Shown: one piece after another, positions 44,248-57,003 of the stretch | How positions within the stretch are numbered: position 1 is the first letter of the stretch | Layout: each line of letters starts with the position of its first letter | NCBI RefSeq assembly: GCF_018294505.1 | Contig: NC_057807.1 | Span: forward strand, 272,347,369-272,411,368 | Direction of reading: 5' to 3' | From: Triticum aestivum | Lineage: Eukaryota > Streptophyta > Magnoliopsida > Poales > Poaceae | Length of the DNA: 64,000 bases | The notes under the pieces: model-generated | What the model saw: the letters and a program-made list of their open reading frames with translations, nothing else | Database searches by the model: none | What the model was told of the DNA's origin: nothing | Program-made: the position numbers and the translations under genes

Positions 44248-45318
44248 ATGGCCTGTCTTGTTGTCAAGGACAACATCACCTCTGGGGGAGCGCTGGCTGT
44301 AGGCCAAACTCTCTGGCTAGGTGGCTTCATCATGGATGCCCCGTCGGCTGTCGCGCCGACGATGACCTCTCGAGTCATCACGCATAACCTCCACGTCAAT
44401 TCGGAACTCGCCGAGCAGATGGATCTGATGGAGCTCTCCTCTCTTAATGAGCTCTTGGATCGCATCGCCGCTCTGGGAGTCTCCACAGACTATGACCGGG
44501 TTGGGCTTAAACCCGACCAAAGGGACATTAAATCCCCGCCGGTCACCCACAAGATAGCGGTAGTGGAGGAGCCACATACGGATTACCCCTCTATCTTGAG
44601 GACGAGTTTTGTCCAGATCACCGAGCTCCCTGAGCCGGAAACCCGCTCAAGGGAAGACATGAACCAGACCCCGGACTTAGAATCGGATATTGGGCCGGAG
44701 AAATTGGGAAGCATGCCGGATCCCGAGCTGTCAAGCCCGGAAGCTTCCTTGCCCCAGGGCGTTAGGTCGGATCAGAATCAAGATTTAGCTACACCCACCG
44801 ACCCGTACTTAAACCCTCTCTCCCATATCAGACAAGAGCCCCAAGAGACAGTACATCGCTACTGGGCCAGATTCTTTCTTGTGCTAAACAAGGTCGAGGA
44901 CTGTTGTGAGGAGGACGCGGTTTCACTTTTCTGCAAAAACTGCACAAACAAAGGAATCCTCAATGCTATAAGTCGCCATGAAATAGCACACTTCATAGAC
45001 TTGGCAACCATAGTACAGAAGTACTGTGCGATGGAAAGCGGCTGGAAAACCCAAACGGAATTTTGGGATAGTCCGGCTCTCACTAAAACCTTTGTCGGAG
45101 CTAAACAGACGAACTCTAGAAAGTCGGCCGATCCAACCAACAAGAAACCAAAGCCCACCCCAGGGCATGGAACCGTATTGGAAGAATGGCTCAACAGGCC
45201 ATGTAAACTCCACAGCACGCCGGACACTACACCAACACATAGCCTTAGAGCATGTTGGATACTCCGGCAGGTAGCAAAAAGTGGCGAGGATCTTCTTGTA
45301 AGCCATAAAGCAGAATGA
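44248..45318 (+). pseudogene. Element B gag, internally deleted
   Basis: The ATG at 44248 follows the primer-binding region. The first ~190 residues are variable and acidic. The frame then jumps into the late gag core (NPLSHIRQEPQETVHRYWAR, equivalent to DDLSHIIQQPEEPARQFW in element A). The stretch equivalent to element A 37380-37610 (AVWIEDYLL ... LENFQGTYV) is absent, so the main gag fold is missing. A C-X2-H-X8-H-X4-C motif (CKLHSTPD..) is present near 45205. The stop is TGA 45316-45318. Gag would form the particle and bind RNA. Confidence 0.8.
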
Positions 45319-45420
45319 CGTCCCGCCAAAGAAAACAATACGGTACTAACAGTCTTCGAGACTTTCGCCTCAAACAATATGCGCAAGCGAGCTCATTGAA
45401 GGTCCGCTAAAATCTGCCAT

Positions 45421-45952
45421 GTGGAAAAAATAAATCCGTGGAACGACACTGCTATAACTTTCAATGCCAGTGATGAACCTCAATTCCAGACCATCCGGGC
45501 ACCAGTTGCTTTGGTCCTTAGCCCAATCGTAGATGGCTTTCGGCTCACTAAAGTACTCATGGATGGCGGAAGCGGATTAAACTTGATCTACGAAGAAATA
45601 CTCAGCAAGATGGAAATCGATAAAGGCCGCATTGAGCAAAGCGGCACAACCTTCAGGGGAATCATCCCCAGTCGGAAGCACGGTGCGCAGGAAAAATCAC
45701 ACTCGATGTGGTATTCGACACTCCAGAGAACTATAGGTCCAAAGAAATCACATTCAAGTGGCTCCTTTCAGTAGCGGATACCACGCCCTTCTAGGGCGGG
45801 ACGCGTTTACAAGCTTTCAAGCTATACCCCATTACGGGTACATGAAGCTTAAAATGCCCGGACCCAATGGAATCATCACTCTAGCCAGTGATCCAGACGT
45901 CGCACTTCGCGCCGAAAACAAAACCGCAGTACTAGCCCTGGAAGCATTATAA
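45421..45952 (+). pseudogene. Element B aspartic protease region, frameshifted
   Basis: LMDGGSGLNLIYEEIL carries the protease active-site motif (Asp codon 45562-45564). The frame is lost near 45670, and protease-like sequence continues in a second frame and then, from about 45755, a third (APFSSGYHALLGRDAF). So there are at least two one-base indels. TAA ends the frame at 45950-45952. Confidence 0.8.
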
Positions 45953-45994
45953 GAAGCCCTAGCAGCCGAAGAACTAACAACGCTGCGCACCACC

Positions 45995-48622
45995 GTGGAC
46001 AGGGAGGACATGATACTTGACAAGCAGCCCAAGTCCACCTCATTCAAACCCGCAGACGAAATAGTCAAATTCCAGGTCCATCCAACGGACCCCACGAAGA
46101 CAGCTTCCATCGGGACACAGTTGATCCCCACAATGGACGCTGCACTGCGAGACTTCCTGCGCGAGAATTGGGACATTTTCGCCTGGCACCCTTCGGACAT
46201 GCCGGGCATCCCACGCAGACTAGCTGAACACAACCTCAATATACTAAAAGGATACAAGCCTGTCAAGCAGACTCTAAGGCGCTTTTCAGAGCCCAAACGA
46301 CAAGCCATGGGGGAAGAGCTAGCCAAACTACTCGAGGCCGGATTCATCAGAGATATCAAGCATCCGGATTGGCTGGCAAATCTGGTAATGGTCCCAAAGA
46401 AGGACAAATCCTGGCGCCTATGCGTCGACTTTAAAGACCTCAATAAGGCTTGCCCCAAGGATCCCTTCCCCCTCCCTCGCATCGACCAAATCATCGACAC
46501 CACAGCAGGATACGACTTGCTGTGTTTCCTCGACACACACTCTGGATACCATCAAATAAAGATGGCAGAGTCCGACCAAGCTGCAACGGCTTTCATAACA
46601 CCATATGGTTCTTTCTGCTTCAATACTATGCCTTTCGGGCTTAAAAATGCCGGCGCAACCTATCAGCGCATGATTCAGACACGCCTGAAAAAGAAAATCG
46701 GCAAGACAGTGGAGGCATACGTGGATGACGTGGTCATAAAAACAAGACACATTGAAACCCTAATAGACGACTTGAGGCTTACTTTCGATAACTTCCAAAC
46801 ATACGACATCAAGCTGAACCTGGAAAAATGTGTTTTTGGCGTCCCCTCTGGGAAACTGCCCGGCTTCATTGTTTCCAATAGAGGAATTGAAGCGAATCCG
46901 GCAAAACTCCGAGCTCTGTTGCAGTTGGCTATACCAACAGACCTCAAGCACATCCAGAAACTAGCTGGTTGCGTGGCTGCCTTAAGCCGCTTTATCTCCA
47001 GGTTAGGAGAAAAGGCATTACCTCTTTACCGCCTTCTTCAGCGCACCGAACACTTCGTATGGACGGATGCAGCCGCGGCCAGACTGGAAGAAATAAAGAC
47101 CTTATTGGCCAGTAATCTAGTCCTAACAGCGCCAAATATTGGCGAACCTATGCTGCTGTACATAGCTGCAACACATCAAGTTGTAAGCGCAGTGCTCGTC
47201 GTCGAACGAGAGGTTTACGGATACAAATTCCCGCTCTAGAAGCCGGTATATTACGTATCCACGGTTCTCACCCCATGCAAATCCCAATACCCACACTATC
47301 AAAAAATAGCATACGTGCTCTTCATGGCATCCCGGAAGCTACACCACTACTTTCAAGAGTGTTCGATTACGGTGGCCTCTGAAGTACCACTCAATGACAT
47401 AATAAATAACCGCGATGCTACAGGCCAGATTGCTAAATGGGCCATCGAGCTCCTTCGGTTCGACATAACATACAAGCCACGGCGGGCCATCAAGTTGCAA
47501 GTACTGGCTGACTTCGTCGCCGAATGGACAGAAGCCGAACTCCCTAAAGAGTACTGCGCGTACTCTAACTGGATCATGCGCTTCGACGGCTCTAAAATGC
47601 TGGCCGGACTAGGAGCAGGTGTAGTCCTGACGTCTCCCACCGGAGACACGGTCCAGTACGTACTCCAAATATTATACACAGACTCCAATAATGCAGCCGA
47701 ATACGAGGCTCTGTTGCACGGTCTTCGGATGGCAGTCTCTATGGGCATTCAACGCCTAGAAGTGCGCGGGGATTCAAACCTCGTATCACAAATAAACGGA
47801 GACTTCGATGCCAAGGATCCGAAAATGGCGGCCTACCGTAATGCTGTTCTCAAAATGTCAGCTCAGTTCGAGGGGCTCGAATTCCACCATGTGGCTCGAG
47901 AAAACAATCAAGCGGCGGATATTCTCGCCCGCATCGGCGCTAAATGCGACCCTGTCCCACCTAACATATTCCTGGAATGGCTATTCAAGCCATCCGTGGT
48001 ATGGGAAGGGGAGTCCGGAAATACTAGCACAGATCCGAACACACCCCCAGATTCCGAACCATCAGACATAACCGGAGGCTCCACCACCGAAAAAACACCT
48101 TCGGCCTACGAAATCATGGCTGTAATCGCCTCGTGGACTAAGCCTTTCTTGGCCTACCTAAATAGGCAGGAGCTCCCTGAAGACCAAAATGAAGCACGTT
48201 GCATCGTGCGACATTCTAAAGCTTACAAAGTCCATGAAGGGGATCTCTATAAGAAAAGTACAACTGGAGTGCTCCAAAGGTGCATCTCCAAAGAGGAAGG
48301 GCGGCAACTCTTGGCTGAAATCCATGCCGGACTGGGCGGGCACCACGCTGCGGCTCGGGCACTAGTCAGCAAGGCCTTCCATACAGGCTTCTATTGGCCG
48401 ACAGCCCAAGCGGACGCACAGGACCTTGTCCAGCATTGCGTCGGTTGCCAGCTCTTTGCCAATCAGAGTCATATGCCCCCTACCGCTCTCCAAAAAATCC
48501 CCATAGCTTGGCCTTTCGTGGTCTGGGGGCTGGATATGGTCGGACCTCTTAAAGGGGGAAGCCATAAGAAAAAAATACTTATTGGTCATGGTGGACAAGG
48601 TCACCAAATGGATAGAAGCTAA
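45995..48622 (+). pseudogene. Element B reverse transcriptase, RNase H and integrase N-terminus
   Basis: One frame with one nonsense codon (TAG 47237-47239). The RT shows VPKKDKSWRLCVDFKDLNKA, FLDTHSGYHQI (catalytic Asp) and YVDD at 46718-46729. RT connection and RNase H follow (RFDGSKMLAGLGAGVVL, EYEALLHGL, GDSNLV, HVARENNQAADILARI). The integrase zinc region is HHAAARALVSKAFHTGFYW..HCVGC (about 48340-48450). WGLDMVGPL supplies the first catalytic Asp. The frame shifts at an A7 run, 48569-48575, where one extra A is inferred. These enzymes copy the element RNA into DNA and insert it. Confidence 0.92.
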
Positions 48623-49361
48623 ACCAGTCAAAACGGCCGAATCCAGACCAGTGATAGACTTCATATCCGGGGTTGTACACCGATACGGCGTCCCCCACAG
48701 CATCATCACTGATAATGGCTCAAATTTCACAGCCGATGAAGTGAAAACTTGGTGCGGCAAAATGGGCATTAAGCTCGATTACACTTCCGTTTACCTTCCC
48801 CAAACAAACGGCCAGGTCAAACATGCAAATGGTCTCATCATGAGCGGCATCAAACCCAGACTAGTGCGATCCTTGACAGAGTCGGACACACACTGGGTCG
48901 AGGAGCTCAACTCCGTATTCTGGGGGCTGTGGACCACGCCGAATTGCACCACCGGATATACACCATTTTTTATGGTATACGGCACGGAAGCAGTACTACC
49001 CTGTGACATAATACATGATTCTCCTTGCGTACGCATGTACGAAGAGAAGGAAGCCGAATTAGATCGGCAGGATAACTTGGATGCCCTAGAGGAGGAGCGC
49101 GACGTCGCAAAAGCCCGCTCCACATTCTATCAGCAGCAGGCTCGACGGTACCAAAGCAGAGAAGTGCGGGCCAAAACTTATAATATTGGCGAACTCGTTC
49201 TATGCCTATCGGAGAAGGACAAGCTCAAACCTAAGTGGGAAGGTCCCTTCGTCATTGATAAAGTTCTCACCGGAGGAGCGTACCACTTATGTAATGCATC
49301 CGATAACAAACTCGAGCCAAACCCATGGAACGCGGCGAGACTCCGGAGATTCTACGCCTAG
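48582..49361 (+). pseudogene. Element B integrase core and C-terminus, catalytic Glu replaced
   Basis: This continues the integrase after the 48569-48575 frameshift. It shows VMVDKVTKWIEAKP, then IITDNGSNF (second Asp). At the DD35E glutamate position it reads NGQVKHANG: the codon 48819-48821 is AAA (Lys), exactly 36 residues after the Asp. The C-terminal part ends GAYHLCN..WNAARLRRFYA. There is no chromodomain, as expected for Tat elements. Even with the frame intact this integrase would be inactive. Confidence 0.9.
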
Positions 49362-50170
49362 CGCCGAACTCAGTGTTCGTCTCCTTACCCCCTCCTTTTT
49401 AATTATGCTCCCTCCCTTTTTCTTTCTCGACCTTTTTTCCTCTCCACACAAAGTATTTAATACAGTACGGACGCCCGGATCACTCCGGCCACACTATGTG
49501 TGTAAGCAATACCTGGGGGCTTCCTATACAGAAGCTAAATATAATTACTTTAATGGCTTTTGGCCCATCACATATGCGTTCTTTTTCCATATGTGCCTTT
49601 TCTTCACCATTATATGCATCGATATTACTTAAGATGTGGCCATGCTGGGTTGCCTGGCTCTTGTGTTTATGCCCTACGTTCCCGTTAATTCGGCTAGGGC
49701 ATAAGGGGAGCACCTCTGCGATTGTACTGCCGGTTCAGCCGGATGTGTACCTCAGACTGGGTGAAGCCGAAAGCTAGCGTTCTTAAGGGAATATTCGGTC
49801 GGTGAACAAAAGATGTTTTTTATTTGTTACAACACAAATCCCCAGAAGTTTTGTATCCTGCGTCCTTGTTCGCAGTCCGGACATGTGCATCATCGCATGC
49901 GTACCTAGGGAAAGGAACCCCTAACGGAACTATTCTCCCCAGAAGATGTTTCTTACTATCCATGTAATATAACATAACTAGTTGGGTACTTGTCTTTGAA
50001 GCACTTATGACCCCTACACCTGGTTTCCATGCATACCCCGGTTCTGCATAACTGAGCGGGTATTCGGATACACCCTAGACTGTCGGACCCGGGGGCTGAA
50101 GCGAAAAGGTCCGCCATGACAAATGATTTTAATCCGGCTAGGGACTACTGATGTCCATTAAATTACACAG
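49362..50170 (+). other. Element B spacer between integrase and antisense gene
   Basis: Non-coding sequence with wording shared with element A 39430-39760. Nothing else recognised. Confidence 0.5.
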
Positions 50171-51908
50171 TCACTTGGACTGACTATATTCCTCCTCTAT
50201 ACCATCCAACAGGCTATCTAGCTTACAATCCTGTTGGGAATATTTTGCGGCTAACGCTACCTGGTCATACACCAGACTCATGGGAATTTCTTGCCCATCT
50301 GGCCCCGCCAGTCCGACTTCGGCCATATGGTTCAGGTCCAGCTTGGTGTAGCGCGTCTTCACCATAGCCCAGGCTTCTCTTGCACCTTGTCGGCAGGCTG
50401 ACATCTTCCACAATCGGAAGCGCCGCCGTGCTCCTTGAAGCATATCCACAAGCTCCCCCATGCCCTTTGGCAAGAAGCTTGATGGCCACAAGGCCTGAGC
50501 AATGCCCTGCATCACCTGCCGAGCTCGCTCGTGCAGTTGTGAGAGGTCCTGCAGTAAATCACCTGCAGACGCGGGCATCTCCTCCTCAGGGCGGCCTGTT
50601 AACATACCTACAAGTAAAAATTCTTTCAATATGCTTCCTCATCGAGCTATACTACAGTTCATATAGGCACTTACAATAAATGCCGCGATGAAGCATTTTG
50701 TTCTCCTTTACGGAGTCCGCCAGCTGAGCGCGAACATCTTTCAATTTGATGTCCAGCCGGACATTGGCATCTTGAAGATTGTTCTTCTCCTGCCTAACTT
50801 GCATAAGAATACGCTCGCCAGCTTTCAGCTGCCTTTGGAGATGCGACTCGTTAACTCCTACAAACTCCGGATTCACCTCGGGAATGTCTGCAGAATTTTC
50901 TATTAGACTTATCATAAGAGCTACTTACTAACTGTTACATCTCCGTATAATTGAGACAGATGTTACCAGGCGAGGCCTTCTGGGATTCCTCCAACTTGGC
51001 AACCGTGGCCCTCAGCTGGGTCTTACACTCCTCCAGCTACCGAGACAATTGCTCATTCTTATCTATAAGGACCTGTGCATAAATTGATCCTTAAAACAGT
51101 TGTTCCAACCATTTCAAGTCTCAGGGGCTACTGCTATACATGCTTATCAAATTTTCTTACCCGTATATCTTTGGTATACTTGTCCGTCGCTCGGGCAAGT
51201 CCGCCTTGAGTAGCACGGATGTATGCGTCTCCCGAATTGAAAGCATTAAATGCCTCTTTGGAAAAGATATTGTTGCAAAGTACAACCCGTCGGCGCCAGT
51301 GATTCATGGCGCTCTCCACTTCGGAATTCGTGGCGGAAAGCATATCTGCATCCTTTGTCGGAGGACAATGTGGCATCGGCCCCGCATCCGCCTCCTCTCT
51401 CGAAGCCGGTTCTGGAATCCGGCTGGTGGAGGCGTGATCGGCAGGATCTCCGAATATAGTCCGGCTACTCCTCTTTCTGCCAGGACACGAAGGATGTTGT
51501 TACATTTCAAATACAATTATTACAGAGCAAGTTTTTACCATACCTCTGTAGCGGTGTTTCAGCCCTAACCGCCTTCCTTTTAAGCCTACCCGATCCGGAT
51601 GCCCTTTGCCGACAGGTCCCTAGGGGCTTGGCTCCGCGCTCTGACCATCGTCTCTGCAAAAACACGACACTTCAGGTGTAAAGCATGGCCTTAGAAAGGA
51701 GTCCTCTTCGGAGGATAGGGTTTTTGGCTTGGCTTACACGCGATATAGGTAGCAGTTTGGGATAGTCGGCGGTAATAGCCACTGAGGCGCCATTGCAGCT
51801 CGCCTGATAAAATGTCCCGTTGACGAGCTCCACGGTAATATCCGGATCCTCTTCGAGTCCTGGATCGTAGGCCCTTCCGGGGTCCTCTGGCTGCGGGGAG
51901 GGGCTGGA
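50171..51908 (-). CDS. Element B antisense gene: six-exon spliced ORF, one nonsense codon
   Basis: Minus-strand exons: 51908-51738 (donor GTAAGC), 51653-51544 (acceptor TTGCAG, donor GTATGG), 51476-51161 (GGCAG, GTAAGA), 51072-50967 (GCACAG, GTAACA), 50887-50675 (CTGCAG, GTAAGT), 50607-50171 (TTGTAG, ends TGA). Every junction keeps reading phase. The only break is one TAG in the fourth exon (about 51037). The middle exons are Gln/Glu/Lys-rich and likely coiled coil (RILMQVRQEKNNLQDANVRL). The last exon is mixed helical (GELVDMLQGARRRFRLWKMS). The N-terminal exon continues on the other side of Sukkula (63924-64000). Tat-lineage elements are known to carry antisense extra ORFs of unknown function. 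I cannot assign a role. Confidence 0.75.
51904..51908. repeat. TSD (CTGGA) left of Sukkula-type element
   Basis: CTGGA abuts TGTCACGCCC and recurs at 63924-63928. Confidence 0.93.
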
Positions 51909-52963
51909 TGTCACGCCCAATATACGACCCTATCCAAAAGGAACTCGAAGGTCCCACCAAGGATAGACCCGCATATTGAAACGCTTTTGCAAGGTGGATA
52001 TCATTACATTAACATTACATAATAGATGGGGATACATACAAAAGGCATTCAATGCCACACGAATACAACATCAAAATACATAATAGCATCATCCGACTAC
52101 GGATGAAACACAAACAGAAACTCAAACGACATCCACCCTGCTAGCCCAGGCTACCGACCTAGAACCTATCCCCTGATCGAAGAAGAAGCAGAAGAAGAAC
52201 TCCAAAACAAGCAAACATCGCTCTCACTTCATGATCATCGTACAACCTGTACCTGCAACTGTTGTTGTAGTAATCTGTGAGCCACGAGGACTCAGCAATC
52301 CCATTACCATGGGTAACAAGACTAGCAAAGCTTAATGGGAAAGGAAGGCGTAAAGTGCTGAGGGTGCAGCAGCGACTAAGCATATATGGTGGCTAACATA
52401 CGCAAATAAGAGCGAGAAGAGAGCAAGCATAACGGTCGTGAAGCTAGCAATGATCAAGAAGTGATCCTCAACTCCTACTTACGTCAAACATAACCCAAAA
52501 TCGTGTTCACTTCCCGGACTCCGCCAAAAAGAGACCATCACGGCTACACACACGGTTGACGCGTTTTAATTCAGATCTGGTGTCAAGTTATCTACAACCA
52601 GACATTAACAAATTCCCATCTGCCCATAACCGTGGGCACGGCTTTCGAAAGTTTAAACCCTGCAGGGGTGTCCCAACTTAGCCCATGATAAGCTCTCGCG
52701 ATCAACGAAGGATATACCTTCTCCCAGGAAGACCCGATCAGACACGGAATCCCGGTTTAGAAGACATTTCGACAATGGTAAAATAAGACCAGCAAAGCCG
52801 CCCGGATGTACCCACAAATCCCGATAGGAGCTGCACATATCTCGTTCTCAGGGCACACCGGATAAGCGAAGCTTACATGAACCGACGTAATCCAAGTTGC
52901 CAAGGAATAGTCCCGCACGGTGCTCTAGTTTGGACCAACACTCGGAGGAGCACTGGCCCGGGA

Positions 52964-52974
52964 GGGGGGGGGGG
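52964..52974. repeat. G11 homopolymer in the Sukkula 3' LTR
   Basis: The G-run is preceded by GGGA. At the equivalent place the other LTR is an assembly gap (60472-60662). Confidence 0.9.
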
Positions 52975-55958
52975 TAAAATAAAGATGACCCTTGAGAGCG
53001 CGACTCCCAAGGGAAAAAGGGCTAGGCGAGGCAAATGGTAAAACCAATGTTGGGCCTTGCTGGAGGAGTTTTATTCAAAGCGAACTGTCAAGGGGGTCCC
53101 ATAAATCACCCAACCGCATAAGGAACGCAAAATCCGGGAACATAACACCGGTATGACGGAAACTAGGGCGGCAAGAGTGGATCAAAACACCAGGCATAAG
53201 GCCGAGCCTTCCACCCTTTACCAAGTATATAGATGCATTAATAATATGAGAGATATTGTGATATCCCAACAAAATCCTGTCCACCATGGAGTAATCTTCA
53301 ACTTCACCTGCAACTAGCAACGCTATAAGACGGGCTGAGCGAAGCGGTAACATAGCCAAGAAACGATTTGCTAGGAAGGGTGTCAAAGGTTAGAGGTTCA
53401 TGGCAATTTGGGGAGGCTTCATAAACAGGTGATAGGAAGCGCAACATAGCGATAGAACGAAACAACTAGCATAGCAATGATAGTAGTGAGATCCAGGGTA
53501 ACGGTCATCTTGCCTGAAATCCCGCAAGGAAGAAGAACGAGTCCATGAAGAAGATGAAGCCACGAAGACGAACCAAGCATAGACGAACGAATCCTCACGA
53601 TCGCAACGAAATGGGAACTATCGAGAAGAAGCATACAACATGGTAAACACACAACACATTGACATGACATGATGCTCAAACAAGTATGATGCAAGACAAG
53701 GCTACATGAAGCTACTCATGGCAAGAGATGATGCAAACAAGAGCAACACATCAAGGCAAGTTTAAATGAGGTCGGGAACAACATATAACAATTCCGGTAA
53801 GTCCTCATATGCAAATTTCGAAGTTGGTCCAGATCAGAATAAACCTTATGTTCAAGTTGTTAAACATCAAGTTAAGATGCACCAAGATGATCTACACGAA
53901 ATTCTAGTCAAGTTACATATAAAGTTCATTTAGTTCGGAGCTACGGCCTAGAAGATCTGAGCAAAACAAGTTAAACATGGCATTCATGCAAAATGCACCC
54001 AAACATCAAGCAAACACCTCAAAACAAGGATGCAACATGATAATATGACACTACATGCAAAATCAAGCAAGTTTCATATAGAGCACACTCAAAACGGAGC
54101 AACGGTTCAACACACACACATGAAACAAGATATAACAACAATATGTCTAAAACAGCAACTAGGCATATTGCAAGCATCAAAACAACATGCTAAAGCACCT
54201 TAACATGAGAACAAAAGGCATGGGCATGATGTACAGGTAAAGCATAACAAAACATGAACACTGAGCTATCTCCAGAAATCACTAGAACATGCTCAAACAC
54301 ACATGGCAAGATTGCAAATAATAACAATTCAGACTTTGCAGAAAATAACATCAGGTTGCAATGTTTAGAGCTATCAAACAACATGTTACAGGAACTTATC
54401 ATGGCAAACAAAGGCATGGAATGAATCTACTAATTGCATAGAACAAAAGTCCCTTACTGACCATGAGCCAAAAAGGATCAGAAAATATGATGGCACCCAT
54501 GTAAACATGGAAAGTTATATGACAGATTCATACATGGCAGGAACAACGATAAGTAGGCATGTAGATGGGCTTGTGCAACTCACTACAGAGCAAAACATGG
54601 CATGGCAAGGCACCCAACAGTAAGAAGACATGTTTATGAAGCTAAGAATGGCAAGAGAAAGTTCATAGGGTGCATGAATCACTAACAACAATCATGGAAA
54701 CAACTGAACTTAATGTTAACATGCTGACATCAACATTATTTAGCAACTTTGGAGCAAGATTACAACAAGCTACAAAAGGCTATAAATGCAACCAGGGGCA
54801 TGGATGGATAGAGCATGACATGTAGAACAAAAAATTCTTAGTGAATATCTCCAGATTATGCATAGAATGACTTGTAGCAGCAGGTTTACATAGCATCACA
54901 AAATAACAGATTCAACGTAGCAAAACAGCAACAGCAAGTACCCTACTTAACAAGCTCGATTCACTCCCCACAAGCCATTGCATGACAAGATAAGCATAGT
55001 ATCAGCAAGAAGACATTTTTATGAAACTGACCAAGGCAAGAACAAGTTCATAGCATGCAAGGACCAACTACAACAACCTTGGAAAAATTGAATAACATGT
55101 AAACAATTTGTCAGGAAACATTTTGTAGCAAAAGTAGAGCACGAAAATGACATGCTAGACTACTCCATAATTGCAACCAGGGGCAGGAATGGATAGAGCA
55201 TAACCATATAATGAAAACATCCTTACTGAAGTATCTCAAAATATGCATGGATCTCTCTATAGCATCCAGTTTACATGGCATCAAAATAACAGCAGAACAG
55301 GGACTAAAATCAGCAACATCACGAAGCCTAGTTTGCATGCTTGTGATAGTCACCACATTGATCACAAAAATACATGGCATACACCACTGTAAAGATGGCA
55401 TGGCATAGATCAAAACACATGTAGACATCAACCTCATAGGATGCACACATCAACCATGGCAAAAATGACAAATGAGCATGTGCTGTTAACAGACAGCAGA
55501 CAACATTATATAGCACTCTTGCAACGATGATTCATGCATCAAGACTAGCTCAAATGAACATGATGCAATGGAATGAAATGAAGTACTCGTTGAGTCGAAC
55601 AATTTGACATATTACACGCACAACACAGAGCAGTATGCATGGAGTTATGATGCGATGAACAGGGCAACATTATGCAAAAATAATAGGGACATAGTCAAAT
55701 TCGGGGTCAACCTTGGGGTTCCAGATCTGGCACGGTTCTCGAGGCGGCGGCGCTAGCTCGCCGGAGAAGTTCGCCGGAGATGGCGAGGAAGGTCCCGGGG
55801 CGACCTCCTCCGGCCGGATCTCGCCGGATCCGGCGCGGGGATGGCGGAGGAGGGCGGAGACGGAGGTGGCAGGGCGCGGGAGCGGCCGGATAGAGGTGGG
55901 CCGGCGTGGCTCCGCTCAGCGCAGGGCGGCGCTCCCCGGCGGCGTGGGAGCCGGGGCG

Positions 55959-56300
55959 NNNNNNNNNNNNNNNNNNNNNNNNNNNNNNNNNNNNNNNNNN
56001 NNNNNNNNNNNNNNNNNNNNNNNNNNNNNNNNNNNNNNNNNNNNNNNNNNNNNNNNNNNNNNNNNNNNNNNNNNNNNNNNNNNNNNNNNNNNNNNNNNNN
56101 NNNNNNNNNNNNNNNNNNNNNNNNNNNNNNNNNNNNNNNNNNNNNNNNNNNNNNNNNNNNNNNNNNNNNNNNNNNNNNNNNNNNNNNNNNNNNNNNNNNN
56201 NNNNNNNNNNNNNNNNNNNNNNNNNNNNNNNNNNNNNNNNNNNNNNNNNNNNNNNNNNNNNNNNNNNNNNNNNNNNNNNNNNNNNNNNNNNNNNNNNNNN
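55959..56300. other. Assembly gap (342 N)
   Basis: Runs of N in the GC-rich part of the Sukkula LTR. Any ORF spanning it is an artefact. Confidence 1.
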
Positions 56301-56509
56301 CTCGGGCCCCGCGAGCCGCGGCGGCGCGAGGACGGACGGCGGTGACGTGGCGGCGGCTGGTTGGCTGTGGTGGCGGGGAAGGCGACGTGGCGCGATCTGA
56401 TTGGACGGAGCGAGGTGTACGGCGGACATGTCCGGCGCGGATGGACATGTTCGGCGGCGTGAGGAGGAAGACTGCTAGGGTTGGACTGCGGGATTTTCGG
56501 GGGAGGGCA

Positions 56510-56518
56510 TATTTATAG
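56510..56518 (-). promoter_or_regulatory. Putative TATA box, Sukkula 3' LTR
   Basis: CTATAAATA on the minus strand, followed in transcription direction by CCCTCCCCCGAAAATCC and then the GC-rich leader. Identical in the other LTR at 63430-63438. Confidence 0.6.
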
Positions 56519-57003
56519 ATAGAGGGAGCTAGGAGAGTCCAAATGAGGAGCGGTTGTCGGCCACGCGATCGTAATCGAACGACCGAGAGCATGGAGGGGA
56601 GTTTGTTGGGTTTTTGGGCCACTTTGGAGGGGGTGTTGGGCTGCACACAAAAGAGGCCTTTACGGTTCCCCGGTTAACCGTTGGAGTATCAAACGACCTC
56701 CAAATGGCGCGAAACTTGACAGGCGGTCTACTGGTGCTATACCAAGGCCGCTTGGCAAAACTCGGGCCATTCCGAGAAAGTTTAACACCCGCACAAGAAA
56801 AGAGGCAAAAGGGGAACGCCGAAGGACATAGGAGTGCCGGATTGCAAAACGGACAACGGGGAAAATGCTCGGATACATGAGACGAACACGTATGCAATGC
56901 AATGCACATGATGACATGATAAAATGCAACACGCAAGCAAATGACATGGCAACTATGGCGAATAACTGGCAGACACCTGGCGCATCGAATCCAGGGCGTT
57001 ACA

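Larger units (their letters stand above)
43718..51908 (+). mobile_element. Element B: Tat-lineage Gypsy retrotransposon, left part (continues at 63924)
   Basis: The LTR (43718-44200) is the same family as element A. Order: LTR, primer-binding region, gag, protease, RT, RNase H, integrase, spacer, then an antisense spliced gene that Sukkula interrupts at 51908. B resumes at 63924-64000 and leaves the window before its 3' LTR. All sense genes carry stops or frameshifts. The order protease-RT-RNase H-integrase without a chromodomain fits the Tat branch of Ty3/Gypsy. Confidence 0.9.
51909..57003 (-). repeat. 3' LTR of Sukkula-type element
   Basis: Complete apart from the N gap 55959-56300. It includes ~670 bp (about 54042-54710) that is missing from the other LTR. 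A minus-strand TATA motif is at 56510-56518. GC-rich leader sequence lies around 55700-56460. Confidence 0.9.

Noticed and set aside
55707..56646. Several 160-300-codon ORFs on both strands
   Set aside because: They read through the N gap 55959-56300; the flanks are GC-rich LTR leader. Not evidence of genes.
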